Of a stretch of 12,709 bases of DNA, positions 1 through 6,998 are shown piece by piece (the first letter of the stretch is position 1; each line of letters opens with the position of its first letter). Both the position numbers and the translations under genes were made by a program. The notes beneath the pieces were generated by a model, which saw only the letters and a list, made by a program, of their open reading frames with translations, did no database searches and was not told the origin of the DNA. The DNA comes from Pseudomonadota bacterium. GTDB lineage: Bacteria > Pseudomonadota > Gammaproteobacteria > Pseudomonadales > Pseudohongiellaceae. The DNA lies in the NCBI GenBank assembly GCA_022563075.1, contig JADFOC010000022.1, positions 1-12,709 of the forward strand, written 5' to 3'.

Positions 1-1242
1 TCGTCCTTGAAGGTCTCCCGTGCCCTGCAGTTAATCGACCAAGGCTATCTCAACGGCGCCAGCGTGGATGAACTGGCGGGTCAGCTCGAAGTCGGGTCGC
101 GTCAATTGAGCCGACTGTTTCAGCATCATCTCGGCGCCTCCCCGGTGGAGGTAGCGCAGACCCAGCGCCTGCATTTTGCGAAGAAGCTCATCGATGAAAC
201 ACGGATGCCGCTGTCGGAAATCTGTTTCGCCGCAGGTTTTGGCAGTGTGCGGCGTTTTAACGCGGTGTTCGATAACACCTACGGCCGCTCGCCGAAACAG
301 CTACGGGACAAGACCCGCAAGACGTCTGTCTGTGCGAAAAATGTGATTTCCATTACGCTTGCCTATAGACCGCCCTATGATTGGCAAGCGATGTTGGCCT
401 TTCTGGCCTATCGGGCGATCCCCGGGGTAGAAGTGGTTACCGAGACCCGCTATGCACGCAGCATTTGCCTCGATGGAAAAGTGGGGGACTTCCTGGTTGA
501 GTTCGAACCGGGCAGTAACCAGTTAACAGTCGAAATAAATTTTCCCGAATCGCGCCACCTGTACCACATTATCGATCGCATACGTTCGATATTTGATCTC
601 AGGGCCGACAGCGCGCAGATCGATAAGTTTCTGGCGAAGGATAAAATGCTACGACCTCTGGTGAAAAAATTTCCCGGTTTACGCGTGCCCGGATGCTGGG
701 ACGGTTTCGAGGTGGCGGTGCGAGCAATTCTTGGGCAACAGATTACGGTCAAGGCGGCCTCGACACTGGTGGCACGCATCGCCGATAACTATGGTCAAGC
801 TTACCAGTGCAACACACCCGGACTAACTCGCGTGTTTCCAGGCAGCGAAGTGTTGGCGACAGCAGCCATGACTGAGCTCGGCATCGTGGCACCACGTATT
901 GCCGCGATACAGGCGGTGGCGAAGCTGCTGCTGCAAGGAAAACTCGTCATCAGTTGTCTAACCGATACCCGCGCATTTGTAGATGAAATCTGTAAAGTGA
1001 AGGGGATCGGTGAATGGACCGCCTACTATATCGCCATGCGCGCACTGGGTGATCCCAATGCGTTCCCCCATTCCGATTTAATTCTGCGCCGCGCCGCTGC
1101 CCCAAGGGGTGAAACCCTGACCGCGAAGCGGCTGTTAGCTCGTTCAGAAAGTTGGCAGCCCTGGCGCGCCTACTCCGTCATTTTATTGTGGCGACACTAT
1201 CAAACACTCAAAGCCGCCAAAGCGTCCAGCAAGGAGAATTAA
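1..1242 (+). CDS. alkA: AraC-type HTH / AlkA DNA-3-methyladenine glycosylase II fusion, 5' partial
   Basis: Regulator-repair fusion that excises alkylated bases such as 3-methyladenine. The reading frame is open to base 1, so I treat the TTG at 7 as internal and the gene as cut by the window edge. Numbering from that TTG, residues 1-104 are an AraC-type double HTH (second half FAAGFGSVRRFNAVF, then the typical YGRSPKQLR). Residues 115-200 fit the AlkA N-terminal domain. Residues 225-400 are an HhH-GPD glycosylase with RVPGCWDGFEVAVRAILGQQ (226-245), hairpin VKGIGEWTAYY (331-341) and probable catalytic Asp357 in HSDLILRR. Known relatives carry an Ada-type zinc/methyl-acceptor domain ahead of the HTH; that part would lie upstream and is not visible. 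Just 2 bases separate the stop from the methyltransferase start. Sure of the glycosylase and HTH; the Ada domain is inference. Confidence 0.93.
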   Translation, partial: SSLKVSRALQLIDQGYLNGASVDELAGQLEVGSRQLSRLFQHHLGASPVEVAQTQRLHFAKKLIDETRMPLSEICFAAGFGSVRRFNAVFDNTYGRSPKQLRDKTRKTSVCAKNVISITLAYRPPYDWQAMLAFLAYRAIPGVEVVTETRYARSICLDGKVGDFLVEFEPGSNQLTVEINFPESRHLYHIIDRIRSIFDLRADSAQIDKFLAKDKMLRPLVKKFPGLRVPGCWDGFEVAVRAILGQQITVKAASTLVARIADNYGQAYQCNTPGLTRVFPGSEVLATAAMTELGIVAPRIAAIQAVAKLLLQGKLVISCLTDTRAFVDEICKVKGIGEWTAYYIAMRALGDPNAFPHSDLILRRAAAPRGETLTAKRLLARSESWQPWRAYSVILLWRHYQTLKAAKASSKEN

Positions 1243-1244
1243 GC

Positions 1245-1745
1245 ATGACTATTTATTACTGCTACCACCAGACACCCATCGGTCAGTTACTCCTGGCTGG
1301 CGATGGCGACAACCTCAGTTTATTGGGCTTTCCCAACGGCAAGATGCAGCGACGTCATGAATCGACGTGGGTGAAAGACGCCGACCCTTTTAAGGAAGTG
1401 AGTTTGCAACTGGACGGCTATTTTGCGGGGGATCGGCGACAATTCGATTTGGCACTGGCACCCGAGGGCACTGAATTTCAACGACGGGTGTGGAGCGCGC
1501 TCACGGAAATAGCCTACGGCGAAACCTGGAGCTATGGTGAGTTGGCCAGACACATCGGTAAACCGAAAGCCTCCCGCGCAGTCGGCGCCGCCAACGGCCA
1601 GAATCCGATCCCGGTAATCATTCCCTGTCACCGAGTGATCGGCAGCAGCGGCAAACTCACTGGCTTTGGTGGTGGTCTACAGACCAAGGAATATCTGCTA
1701 GGTCTGGAAGCGGAAGCAAGAACCCCGAGTCTAAACTTCGACTGA
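1245..1745 (+). CDS. ogt: Methylated-DNA--[protein]-cysteine S-methyltransferase (Ogt/AdaB type)
   Basis: Suicide repair protein that moves the alkyl group from O6-alkylguanine to its own cysteine. It has 166 residues, normal for a stand-alone enzyme. The active site is IPCHRVIG with Cys128, preceded by the DNA-binding segment RAVGAANGQNP (111-121, including the probable Arg finger) and followed by LTGFGGGLQTKEYLL (138-152). The N-terminal third is the variable ribonuclease-like domain. The ATG at 1245 is preferred over an in-frame upstream start at 1152 because AAGGAG (1231-1236) lies 8 bases before it and MTIYYCYHQTPIG is a typical family N-terminus. It follows the AraC/AlkA gene with 2 bases between, so co-transcription and probably co-translation are likely. 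It may act as AdaB, the methyltransferase half of a split Ada; I cannot separate that from Ogt by sequence alone. Confidence 0.95.
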   Translation: MTIYYCYHQTPIGQLLLAGDGDNLSLLGFPNGKMQRRHESTWVKDADPFKEVSLQLDGYFAGDRRQFDLALAPEGTEFQRRVWSALTEIAYGETWSYGELARHIGKPKASRAVGAANGQNPIPVIIPCHRVIGSSGKLTGFGGGLQTKEYLLGLEAEARTPSLNFD

Positions 1746-1859
1746 TCCTCTCTTAACAGCTTCTCGCTGGAACTTTACTGGCAAGCTTCTGTCTAGATTC
1801 AGAGGCGGGTAGCGTCTGCCGAATTAACGGCAACCCAGGAAGCAGGCTAGTAAGCAGCG

Positions 1860-2942
1860 ATGGATTTCAACGACGACATCCGCGTGGGAGACGAATTACT
1901 GGATGATCTGGATGCGGATCAGCCTCTTCGACGAGAAGCTGGCGGCTGCAACCGGAATCGTTTTGAGCTGGCAGTTGCTCTGACTGTCAGTGCGCTGCTG
2001 CATATCGCGATCGTGTTAGCTTTGTTGTATCTCAACATTGGTGACTTCGATACCGCAGTCCCGCCCAGATCCACGGTTCGGATTCAATTGCTGCCGGCGG
2101 ATTCGCTTAAGCCCGAACCGCAACTCGATGAGCGGGAGTTGCGACAGCAGGTCGCTGCGCTTGAAGATGAAGCGAAGCAGCAAGCGACAGAAGACGTAGC
2201 CATGGCGTCGGAACCGACAGCTGAATTTATTGAAGAAATTGAACCAGTGGACCCGGTCACATTGGCCGCCGCATCCGAGCCAGATGAAATCCAGATAGAC
2301 TCCAGCGCGTCCCCGCCGCCAGCCACATCGTTAGCGCTGCCGTCTGCGGTAGCGGTGCAACAAATACTCGAAGAATTGGCAATCGCACGACAGGCCCACT
2401 TCTATTCCTATGACTGTAACCCCCTGGAGGAAGAAGAGGGCATCCGTGAATGCGAACCGACCGACCGGCGCGACTACAGTGTGCTCGATCGAAATCCTGT
2501 GTACGACTATCACAATCCTCGTCGCCAGCGCAGCCGTTCCAGGGAAACGGTAGCGACCGGAGTCAGAGAGTCGGCGGGCCTGGTCGCTCGCTTGGCGCTG
2601 ACGGATCTGCCGCCAGGAATGGTGGACTACCTGATGCAAGAGGTGGAGATAGGCATCGGCGTCTATTCCCATACCGGCAACCGCGCCGTGCAACTGATGA
2701 ATCGCATGGCCGATAGAAGCGCGGCAGCGCAAATGGCTGAGGATGTATTGAATCTCTGGGTGCAAAACCAGATGCGCATACTTAACCAACATAAGTATTA
2801 CACGAAGCAGGATATCGATGCGATGGCTAAACAGGCTGCCTGTCACACGCTGGAAATTGTCACGCTGTCGCCGCGGGAACTCGCCAATTGTTTGTTAGTT
2901 GGCAACAATCCTGCCGTAATATTCCAGCTCATCTTCTTCTGA
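1860..2942 (+). CDS. Hypothetical inner-membrane protein with TonB/TolA-like N-terminal anchor
   Basis: I do not recognise the family of this 360-residue protein. Visible layout: an acidic cytoplasmic N-terminus (1-34); one membrane helix at about 36-58 reading LAVALTVSALLHIAIVLALL, whose Ser44 and His48 form the SxxxH pattern known in TonB and TolA anchors; and a low-complexity acidic/Pro/Ala linker (about 80-165) resembling the periplasm-spanning linkers of such proteins. A predicted helical C-terminal domain (about 165-360) holds four cysteines (186, 198, 328, 344) that could form two disulfides. A basic patch RRQRSRSR lies at 221-228. There is no recognisable TonB C-terminal fold, and no exbB/exbD or tolQ/tolR gene is in the window. 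The start has only a weak, distant AGGA (1837-1840) upstream. A role as an energy transducer or envelope-spanning tether is inference. Confidence 0.8.
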   Translation: MDFNDDIRVGDELLDDLDADQPLRREAGGCNRNRFELAVALTVSALLHIAIVLALLYLNIGDFDTAVPPRSTVRIQLLPADSLKPEPQLDERELRQQVAALEDEAKQQATEDVAMASEPTAEFIEEIEPVDPVTLAAASEPDEIQIDSSASPPPATSLALPSAVAVQQILEELAIARQAHFYSYDCNPLEEEEGIRECEPTDRRDYSVLDRNPVYDYHNPRRQRSRSRETVATGVRESAGLVARLALTDLPPGMVDYLMQEVEIGIGVYSHTGNRAVQLMNRMADRSAAAQMAEDVLNLWVQNQMRILNQHKYYTKQDIDAMAKQAACHTLEIVTLSPRELANCLLVGNNPAVIFQLIFF

Positions 2943-3317
2943 GTATTACTACCCGTGCCTGCCGGGGCCAGTGGGAAAAACAAAAAGCTGGAACAATTTC
3001 AAATTCGCGAGATATAACGCCCGCATCTTAAGCCACAGGAGTACTGGCCGATGAAGCCAATGGAATTTTTGAAGCTAACCGATTTTTTGGCAATGGTGGC
3101 CTGATTCTTTCGGCGCGATAGCGCTAACCTTACACCCCGTACTAAACTTTTCAGCTCTAGTACATCGCACGACATCTTCAGTCCCGACCAGCTATGCCGA
3201 GCAGGTAATTGAATCATCGACTCGATTCAGGCAAGCAGCAGGCCATCAAATCCCCAGATTAATTCACCGCAAACAGGGTTTTGCTGTGCCCATTAGTCGT
3301 AATATTTGGAATTTGCG
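2943..3317. other. Gene-poor spacer between the TonB-like gene and the MATE gene
   Basis: About 370 bases with no convincing gene. It contains one doubtful 17-codon ORF (3051-3104, listed separately), a short perfect palindrome TAGCGCTA (3119-3126), and a 72-codon minus-strand ORF (2999-3217) with no recognisable domain that I do not accept. No clear Rho-independent terminator follows the upstream gene, and no well-spaced sigma70 promoter was seen before the MATE gene. Confidence 0.5.
3051..3104 (+). CDS. Possible 17-residue small ORF or leader peptide
   Basis: An ATG at 3051 opens a 17-codon frame encoding MKPMEFLKLTDFLAMVA, ending at TGA 3102-3104. A good Shine-Dalgarno AGGAG (3037-3041) sits 9 bases upstream, better placed than the one for the MATE gene 210 bases downstream. 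The peptide is amphipathic to hydrophobic but matches nothing I know. It could be a translated leader, a decayed gene remnant or chance. The only support is start, spacing and SD, so confidence is low. Confidence 0.2.
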   Translation: MKPMEFLKLTDFLAMVA

Positions 3318-4721
3318 ATGACCGCACAAAAAATTAGAAATGGATGGCAGCTGTTCAAGCAAGCGCTGTCCGGTGACACAGAAATCAACTATACCGAAGG
3401 CACGATTGCGCGGGTCACACTGCTGCTCGCCATTCCCATGATTTTAGAAATGGCGATGGAGTCGGTGTTTGCCATCGTCGATATTTTCTTCGTGGCGAGC
3501 CTGGGTACGGCGGCGGTAGCAACCGTCGGTCCTACTGAAGCGGTAATCACCTTGCTCTATGCGGTGGCCATTGGCTTGGGTATGGGCACTACGGCGATGA
3601 TCGCACGCCGAATCGGCGAAAAGAATCCGCAGGCGGCCTCGCGGGCGGCAGGCCAGGCGATCTGCATGGGGATCTTAGTCTCTGTGCTCGTCGGTCTAAT
3701 CGGCTTGCTCTTCGCCAGAAATATCTTGCTGTTGATGGGGGCAGACGAATCGGTGGTGGACAGCGGCGAGAATTACACCCGGATAATGTTCGGCGGGTGT
3801 TTCTCCATCGTGTTTCTGTTCCTGGTGAATGCAATCTTTCGCGGTGCCGGTGATGCCATCTTGGCGATGCGCACCCTGCGGTTGGCCAACGCGATCAACA
3901 TGGTACTGGATCCCTGTTTTATCTATGGGCTCGGTCCGTTCCCGGAACTCGGGGTCACCGGCGCCGCCGTCGCCACTAATATCGGCCGCAGTGCCGGTGT
4001 GCTCTATGGACTTTATTATCTGTGCGGCCGTGGCGGACGCATTCGTGTGCACCTGGCCGACCTGCGCTTGCAACTCGACATCGTCTATTCCCTGTTTCGA
4101 ATTTCCATCGGTGGCGTGTCCCAGTTCCTGGTAGCCACGGCGAGCTGGGTATTCTTGATGCAGATCGTGTCCGGCTTCGGCAGTGAAGCGGTAGCCGGGT
4201 ATACCATTGCGGTGCGGGTGGTGATGTTCACCATCTTGCCGGCCTGGGGCTTGAGTAATGCCTCCGCCACCCTGGTGGGCCAAAATCTGGGGGCGGGTTT
4301 GCCGGCACGTGCCGAGACCACGGTATGGCATATCGCCAAATACAATGCGATCTATATGGCGATCGCGGCAGCGGCGATGTTGCTATTCACGCGACCCATC
4401 GTGCTGTTCTTTACCCAGCAGCCAGAGGTGGTGGAATACGCGGTGCAGTGTTTACGCATATTCGCTTACGGCTATGTATTCTGGGGTTTTGGCATGGCTA
4501 TCATCCAGGCCTTCAATGGCGCCGGCGATACCATGACGCCTACCTACATCAACATTTTCTGTTTCTGGGTGGTGCAGGTACCCCTGGCCTATACGCTGGC
4601 CTTGCTGCTTGGTCTTGGCCCGGTGGGTGTGTTCTGGGCGGTATTTGTTTCGGATGTGCTCACTGGTATAGTAGGCGTCGCCGTGTTCAGGCGCGGCAAG
4701 TGGAAACAGCGCCTGGTGTAA
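3318..4721 (+). CDS. MATE family multidrug/metabolite efflux transporter
   Basis: Inner-membrane exporter of the MATE family, normally an Na+ or H+ antiporter that expels cationic or aromatic compounds. The ATG at 3318 gives 467 residues, the usual length; an in-frame TTG at 3306 adds four residues, and neither start has a strong SD. Hydrophobic segments are consistent with 12 helices in two repeats. The first starts LLLAIPMILEMAMESVFAIVD (35-55) with GPTEA at 71-75. The repeat motif occurs twice, as FRGAGDA (174-180) and FNGAGDT (399-405), each followed by the N/P-rich helix typical of MATE proteins (NAINMVLDP, 191-199, in the first copy). A polar cytoplasmic N-terminus of about 28 residues precedes helix 1. 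The next gene begins 21 bases after the stop, suggesting co-transcription. The family is certain; the substrate and the NorM versus DinF-like subgroup are not assignable. Confidence 0.93.
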   Translation: MTAQKIRNGWQLFKQALSGDTEINYTEGTIARVTLLLAIPMILEMAMESVFAIVDIFFVASLGTAAVATVGPTEAVITLLYAVAIGLGMGTTAMIARRIGEKNPQAASRAAGQAICMGILVSVLVGLIGLLFARNILLLMGADESVVDSGENYTRIMFGGCFSIVFLFLVNAIFRGAGDAILAMRTLRLANAINMVLDPCFIYGLGPFPELGVTGAAVATNIGRSAGVLYGLYYLCGRGGRIRVHLADLRLQLDIVYSLFRISIGGVSQFLVATASWVFLMQIVSGFGSEAVAGYTIAVRVVMFTILPAWGLSNASATLVGQNLGAGLPARAETTVWHIAKYNAIYMAIAAAAMLLFTRPIVLFFTQQPEVVEYAVQCLRIFAYGYVFWGFGMAIIQAFNGAGDTMTPTYINIFCFWVVQVPLAYTLALLLGLGPVGVFWAVFVSDVLTGIVGVAVFRRGKWKQRLV

Positions 4722-4742
4722 GCCAACGTCAACAGAGAGTGT

Positions 4743-5714
4743 ATGCAAAGCAGCCAACAACAGATCATCTCCCATGTCGAACAATGGTTGCGGAGCCAGA
4801 AACCCGTGTGGCTCTGCACCATCTTGAAGACCTGGGGATCCTCACCCCGACCAATCGGGGCGATGATGGCCTGCACCCTCGATGGTGAACTGGTGGGTTC
4901 CATCTCCGGCGGTTGTATCGAAGAAAATTTTCTTGAGCAGTTGCGCGATGGCAGCCTCAAATCCCAATTTGACGAGAATGGAAAACCACTCGTGGTCAAA
5001 TACGGGGTGACGGCAGAGGAACAGGCCAGACTGAAGCTACCCTGTGGTGGCCAGTTGCATGTGTTACTGGAGTACATCGACCCATCGAACGCGAATCAAA
5101 CCGTGTTCTCGCGCCTGGCTGATGATCTTAATAATCACATCAAGGTAAGTCGTCTGGTTGATCTGGAATCTGGCGAGATTTCGGCAAACGATCGCAGCAG
5201 TGATGCGGCCGTTGTCATCGAAGACGAGAAGATGAGTCACAGTCTCAGCCCCATGTATCGATTGTTATTGCTCGGCGCCGGTGATGTCGCAAAATTTGTG
5301 GCCGAGATGGCGTTGGCGCTGGAGTACGACGTGACACTGTGTGATCCGCGCCCGCACTACCTCGATAACTGGCAGGTAGATGGCGTGGAAACCACGTCGA
5401 GACTGCCGGACGATGTGGTACGTGATTATTTCAGCAATCCTTACAGTGGTATTGTGGCGCTGGCTCATGATCCGCGCGTGGATGACATGGCGTTGATGGA
5501 AGCGCTCAAGACCGATGCGTTTTATATCGGGGCGATGGGATCGGAGCGCACCTCTGCGGCCAGAAGAGAACGGCTTCCGGAATTAGGCTTAAGCGCAGCG
5601 GAGATCGATCGCCTGCATGCGCCGATCGGATTTGAGATCGAGAGTAAGACACCGGCGGAGATCGCGATTTCGATAATGGCTCAGGTGACTTCGGTCAGAC
5701 ACAAGCAAGGGTAG
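4743..5714 (+). CDS. XdhC/CoxI family protein (molybdenum hydroxylase accessory factor)
   Basis: Family members bind molybdenum cofactor and help insert the sulfurated form into xanthine dehydrogenase-type hydroxylases. This 323-residue protein has both halves. The XdhC_CoxI N-domain shows WGSSPRPIGAMMA (31-43), SISGGCIEE (53-61, conserved Cys58) and PCGGQLHVLLE (100-110). The Rossmann C-domain shows LLLLGAGDVAKFVA (174-187), DPRPHY (201-206), AHDPRVDD (241-248), YIGAMGS (261-267), LHAPIG (291-296) and TPAEIAISI (303-311). The start is ATG 4743, with a purine-rich AGAGAG (4734-4739) just before it. It lies 21 bases after the MATE gene. No xdhA/xdhB-type hydroxylase, MobA-like or Moco gene is in the window, so its partner enzyme is unknown. 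The family call is firm; the specific client is not. Confidence 0.92.
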   Translation: MQSSQQQIISHVEQWLRSQKPVWLCTILKTWGSSPRPIGAMMACTLDGELVGSISGGCIEENFLEQLRDGSLKSQFDENGKPLVVKYGVTAEEQARLKLPCGGQLHVLLEYIDPSNANQTVFSRLADDLNNHIKVSRLVDLESGEISANDRSSDAAVVIEDEKMSHSLSPMYRLLLLGAGDVAKFVAEMALALEYDVTLCDPRPHYLDNWQVDGVETTSRLPDDVVRDYFSNPYSGIVALAHDPRVDDMALMEALKTDAFYIGAMGSERTSAARRERLPELGLSAAEIDRLHAPIGFEIESKTPAEIAISIMAQVTSVRHKQG

Positions 5715-5730
5715 CCGCGCTACCTCTTGC
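5705..5730 (+). terminator. Hairpin over the xdhC-family stop codon; possible terminator
   Basis: GCAAGGGTAGC (5705-5715) pairs with GCTACC-T-CTTGC (5719-5730) across a CGC triloop: 11 base pairs with one bulged T. It covers the TAG at 5712-5714 and lies in the 87-base gap between two convergent genes. The downstream tract ATTCTAAAAATTCT is not a clean run of Ts, so it may be a weak terminator or a 3'-end stabilising hairpin. Seen directly; function inferred. Confidence 0.4.
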
Positions 5731-5801
5731 ATTCTAAAAATTCTGTGACGATGGTCATTCACCGCAGATTCAGTGAAGAAATTTTACTCTGACCCGATTG
5801 A

Positions 5802-5921
5802 TCACTGCTTGATCTCGCGCACCTCTCCGGCCGCTTCCATCGCTTCCAGGCGGCGCGCACCGGCGAGTATCCCTTTCATACCGTGGTTGCCTTCGTGGCA
5901 GGCATATTCATAAATCGGCTC
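5802..5921 (-). pseudogene. Out-of-frame C-terminal fragment of copy 1
   Basis: These 39 codons start EPIYEYACHEGNHGM and end REIKQ, matching the C-terminus of the neighbouring paralogue (IYEYACHEGNYGMIGILAGAR). No start codon is needed: it is the natural end of the gene at 5908-6822 displaced by +1. Removing one G (complement of 5921 or 5922) restores MDEPIYEYACHEG and a 339-residue protein. It is either a genuine inactivating mutation or a base-call/assembly error. Confidence 0.8.
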
Positions 5922-6822
5922 CATCCATGCGCGAGAGCGAATATTCACCCGACCACCGCGCCGAATAAACCGTGGGGTCATCGACGGTGAAACCGTAGAT
6001 GACCTTGTTCTCGGCTTCGCGCCGGAAGGTTTCAATCACCGTGAGGTTCTCTGTTGGGGCGCCGCGATAACTGTGCCAGGGATTGTAGTTCTTGGTTTCC
6101 ACCACCAGGGTATCGCCTTCCCAGTGGCCGATGGAGTCTCCCATCCATTTCTGTAACGCGGACGAGGCGTCGCTGCGTCGATCGGTGATCTTGATGATGC
6201 GTGCATCGTGTACCATTTCGACGATGATCATGACATAGCCCGGCGCCTGCACAATCTGCATATGGCTGTTGTACATCACCGGCGACATCACCGGGCCGGA
6301 GCTGTTGCCGAAGGCAATCAGGCAGCGCTCACCCAGACCCCGGCCTTCGGGCCCAGCATTTCGGTCCGGCTGATTGGCCCGTAGCTCGCGCATGCGCTCG
6401 CGAAAGCCAGTAACCCGTTCCGGGACGCGCCCATCGGGCGGATCGATCACCGCTGAGGTTCTGAATTCACCATGGATGGTAGGCAGGAACATGCCGCGGT
6501 CAGTCCAGAATAAGTCGTAATTACCCACCCCGGGCAAGGCTTCCAGTTTAGGGGCCGGCCGGTTCGGATCCAACTGCTGATTGTCTTCTTCCACCCGCTG
6601 CTGCGCGGCTCTCTCCAGTGCCATTGCTTCGGCTTCGGTGTAGGCCTGTTTCGTGCCCAATTCCCTGGGTCGCTCGAACGGCATCACCGTGTGATGCTTC
6701 CAGGTGCCTTGAATGCTGGGCACACCCCATTCGGTTAGCGGCACCTGGTACTCTTGCGCGGCGGCGCAGCCAGCGATGACCAGAGCCAACGCGCCGGCCA
6801 GGCAGGATAAACGGGGTTTCAT
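5908..6822 (-). CDS. Secreted/lipoprotein family of unknown function, copy 1, C-terminally truncated by frameshift
   Basis: This 304-residue product has an N-terminal export signal. LALVIAGC resembles a lipobox with Cys19, so it may be a lipoprotein; signal peptidase I cleavage before QEY is the alternative. The mature part is a close paralogue of the next gene upstream (about 48 of 67 identical over the first 67 mature residues, hand count). Shared family blocks are LTEWGVP, RGLGERC (161-167), EMVHDARIIKI (202-212) and GDSIGHWEGDTLVVET (228-243). I recognise the family as common and uncharacterised; no function is assigned. The frame ends in SRMDGADL, whereas relatives continue (D)EPIYEYACHEGN. 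That missing segment lies in the next frame immediately downstream, so one extra base (the CC pair at 5921-5922) breaks the gene. Start ATG 6822 has GGAG (complement of 6831-6834) upstream. Confidence 0.85.
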   Translation of the reverse strand: MKPRLSCLAGALALVIAGCAAAQEYQVPLTEWGVPSIQGTWKHHTVMPFERPRELGTKQAYTEAEAMALERAAQQRVEEDNQQLDPNRPAPKLEALPGVGNYDLFWTDRGMFLPTIHGEFRTSAVIDPPDGRVPERVTGFRERMRELRANQPDRNAGPEGRGLGERCLIAFGNSSGPVMSPVMYNSHMQIVQAPGYVMIIVEMVHDARIIKITDRRSDASSALQKWMGDSIGHWEGDTLVVETKNYNPWHSYRGAPTENLTVIETFRREAENKVIYGFTVDDPTVYSARWSGEYSLSRMDGADL

Positions 6823-6878
6823 GCTTCGTCTCCGTGTTAATGTATTACCTTAGATAAACATTTTAAATTGTTCTAGTT

Positions 6879-6913
6879 ATTATAATTATAGTATAAATTC
6901 ACAAGCACTAAAC
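6879..6913 (-). promoter_or_regulatory. Candidate sigma70 promoter for copy 1
   Basis: The 176-base gap between the two paralogues has an AT-rich block. Read on the minus strand it holds two consecutive TATAAT hexamers (complements of 6885-6890 and 6879-6884). A weak -35 TTTAGT is spaced 16 bases from the first. This implies copy 1 may have its own promoter rather than depend on copy 2. The -10 match is perfect, the -35 poor. Confidence 0.35.
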
Positions 6914-6998
6914 GGTGGTCTATTGTAAGGCAAAAGCAGCTCTTCGACGGTCACGAATTGTGACACATCGGCGTAAAACCCGGATCGGATCTTTTCTG

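Noticed and set aside
7..9. TTG at base 7 as the true start of the AraC/AlkA gene
   Set aside because: The frame is open to base 1, the HTH begins immediately, and known relatives have further N-terminal sequence; it is more likely a window-edge truncation.
2999..3217. 72-codon minus-strand ORF in the long spacer
   Set aside because: Composition shows no recognisable motif, no signal or membrane segment, and there is no gene context for it.
5908..5930. Programmed ribosomal frameshift joining the two parts of copy 1
   Set aside because: The junction has no slippery run, no obvious stop-codon pause at the shift point and no clear stimulatory hairpin; the intact paralogue needs no such event. 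Mutation or sequence error is simpler.
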